7,749 nucleotides of DNA from an uncultured Flavobacteriales bacterium (GTDB lineage Bacteria; Bacteroidota; Bacteroidia; Flavobacteriales_E; Vicingaceae): NCBI GenBank assembly GCA_937925525.1, contig CALALS010000204.1, positions 1 through 7,749 of the forward strand, read 5' to 3'. Below are positions 6,451 through 7,749 of the stretch, one piece after another; position 1 is the first letter of the stretch, and the number at the start of each line of letters is the position of its first letter. Below the pieces are notes generated by a model that saw only the letters and a list, made by a program, of their open reading frames with translations, did not search any database and was not told the origin of the DNA. The position numbers were made by a program, and so were the translations under genes.

Positions 6451-7727
6451 TTTCTAACTGAGTTTACTACGCCAATTCCAATTAACACATCTGTTTGATT
6501 TGGTCTTTTTTGGTAAATCATAACTTTATAAGTGTTTTCTGTTTCTTTGTAAGAACCCTCTATTGTTGATACATAACCTTCATTTTCATCAATGGGCTTA
6601 AACGAGTATAAATAATTGTAGTAACCTTGCTTTAATAAAAGTTCTTTTTCGTAGGAGTTCGTTTCTTCATTATAAATCATTGCAAATTCTGGCAGATATA
6701 TCCAGTTTGAAATTTCACCGTATATGTAAACGCTTCCATTAGACAGTTTTTGTGATTTCAAAATAAACTTGACTTTGCAGTAATCACTTTCAATATCATC
6801 ATCATTTCCTTTGTCGTTTTTTATTAAAATTTTCCCATTTATATCTTGATAAGTAAGGTATTGTAAATTAGCTCTAGGAAAATCCGGTTTAATTATAATC
6901 TCGGGAACATTGTTTTCATCAAATTTTATGCTTTCAATATTAATGTCTTTATACCTCATATCTTTTATATTCAAGAATCTAAATTCATTTCCGGCTTCAA
7001 AGTATTTATTCGTAGGATTGTCATAAATAACCTGATTTCCTCTTATAAAAGTGGGTTTAATGTCTGAGGTAATATTGTCCCATCTACCATTCTGTTGAAT
7101 AACAATTTTTAGCTGCTCTAAAGGTTGTATGGTTGATTCATTGTCAATGGTTACGGTTACATTCACTTGTTGGTGTGTATCCATTTTTTTTACCTGTGTT
7201 GCTTTAGTTGAAAAGGCATCAACTTTTACCATGTCTTCATTCACAAAAAAACGTTTTACCAAAATTGGATTTTCTTCATTGAAATTTTCATGAACCATTA
7301 GCAAATAATTTCCACCAATTTTGAAATTACTGTTATAAGAAGGAATTTTTTGCGAATAGTGAACGTATGGAATGGCTGTATTGTATGATAAATCATAATC
7401 AGAAATAAACTCTTGGGTGGGGCCGGTCATATATTCTGCGGGAGATAAATTTGAAATAGACCAATCGTAATTACAGTGAAGTATAGAAAAAGTATATTGC
7501 TTGTAACTGTCGGTTAGCTCATCAAATTCAAGTGTGAGCGTTTGCCCGCTGTTAAGTTTTATCATTGGTTCAGATAAATCATAGTCGCTATTATAAAGCT
7601 GAACAGTTTTAATATTAGCTGAATATGTGTAATCCATATTCTTCCCAATATTTTCATCATAATAATCCTGAGAAAAGCCTAATTGAATGAATATAAAAAA
7701 ACAAAAAAGGGAAAGTGAAAAATTCAT
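6447..7727 (-). CDS. Type IX secretion system plug-family protein (DUF5103)
   Basis: This 426-residue periplasmic protein matches the T9SS plug family (DUF5103). In the studied Flavobacterium system, a member of this family closes the periplasmic end of the SprA translocon pore. A signal peptide covers residues 1-20 (hydrophobic core, LGFSQ). The N-terminal beta-sandwich at about 35-165 carries the family hallmarks I-K-T-V-Q-L at 39-44, H-C-N-Y-D-W-S at 84-90, P-A-E-Y-M at 96-100, N-T-A-I-P-Y-V-H-Y at 116-124 and the closing strand near V-K-R-F-F-V. A second beta-rich region spans about 166-290. The last part (about 317-375) resembles a CBM48/E-set fold, with G-S-V-Y-I-Y-G-E-I-S-N-W at 331-342 and L-L-L-K-Q-G-Y-Y-N-Y at 363-372. 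The length is close to that usual for the family. The ATG at 7727 directly precedes the signal peptide. The gene is complete, but only 22 bases of upstream DNA are visible. Confidence 0.92.
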   Translation of the reverse strand: MNFSLSLFCFFIFIQLGFSQDYYDENIGKNMDYTYSANIKTVQLYNSDYDLSEPMIKLNSGQTLTLEFDELTDSYKQYTFSILHCNYDWSISNLSPAEYMTGPTQEFISDYDLSYNTAIPYVHYSQKIPSYNSNFKIGGNYLLMVHENFNEENPILVKRFFVNEDMVKVDAFSTKATQVKKMDTHQQVNVTVTIDNESTIQPLEQLKIVIQQNGRWDNITSDIKPTFIRGNQVIYDNPTNKYFEAGNEFRFLNIKDMRYKDINIESIKFDENNVPEIIIKPDFPRANLQYLTYQDINGKILIKNDKGNDDDIESDYCKVKFILKSQKLSNGSVYIYGEISNWIYLPEFAMIYNEETNSYEKELLLKQGYYNYLYSFKPIDENEGYVSTIEGSYKETENTYKVMIYQKRPNQTDVLIGIGVVNSVRN

Positions 7728-7749
7728 CCGTATAAAGTAATTATTAATT

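Overview
The window looks like a chromosomal segment from an AT-rich member of the Bacteroidota, probably Flavobacteriales-like. The grounds are a type IX secretion (T9SS) plug-family gene, a large exported PKD-repeat protein with a T9SS type B sorting domain, signal peptides ending in S-x-S/G-Q or FSQ, weak or absent Shine-Dalgarno sequences, and upstream elements matching the Bacteroidota promoter type (-33 TTG, -7 TAnnTTTG). The genus cannot be fixed from the sequence alone.

Layout, left to right. (1) 9-770, plus strand: a PhnP-like metallo-beta-lactamase-fold hydrolase with both metal sites intact. (2) 771-801: a hairpin flanked by A and T tracts, acting as terminator between this gene and its convergent neighbour. 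(3) 820-4476, minus strand: a 1218-residue secreted modular protein made of a signal peptide, a Rossmann/GATase-like N-terminal domain, three 73-residue Ig-like repeats, seven PKD modules and a CHU_C sorting domain. It has its own promoter-like sequence at 4499-4528. (4) 4560-5285, minus strand: an uncharacterised exported protein, probably an outer-membrane beta-barrel. (5) 5286-5349: a compact divergent promoter region. (6) 5350-6450, plus strand: a family 4-type cytoplasmic glycosyltransferase. (7) 6447-7727, minus strand: a T9SS plug-family protein whose stop codon overlaps that of the glycosyltransferase.

Three of the five proteins (the PKD/CHU_C protein, the barrel and the plug protein) belong to the cell envelope and export machinery. 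The PKD protein is predicted cargo of the T9SS translocon, and the plug family acts on that translocon's pore. The glycosyltransferase could contribute to surface polysaccharide, but nothing in the window ties it to a specific pathway. The genes do not form one operon; they alternate in convergent and divergent pairs.

I found no tRNA, rRNA, CRISPR array, insertion sequence, phage gene or defence system. Nearly all the DNA is coding, and the longest gap between genes is 83 bases. I see no strong case for an undescribed system. The items most worth a second look are the architecture and cysteine pattern of the large cargo protein, the uncharacterised barrel next to it, and the tight gene junctions.
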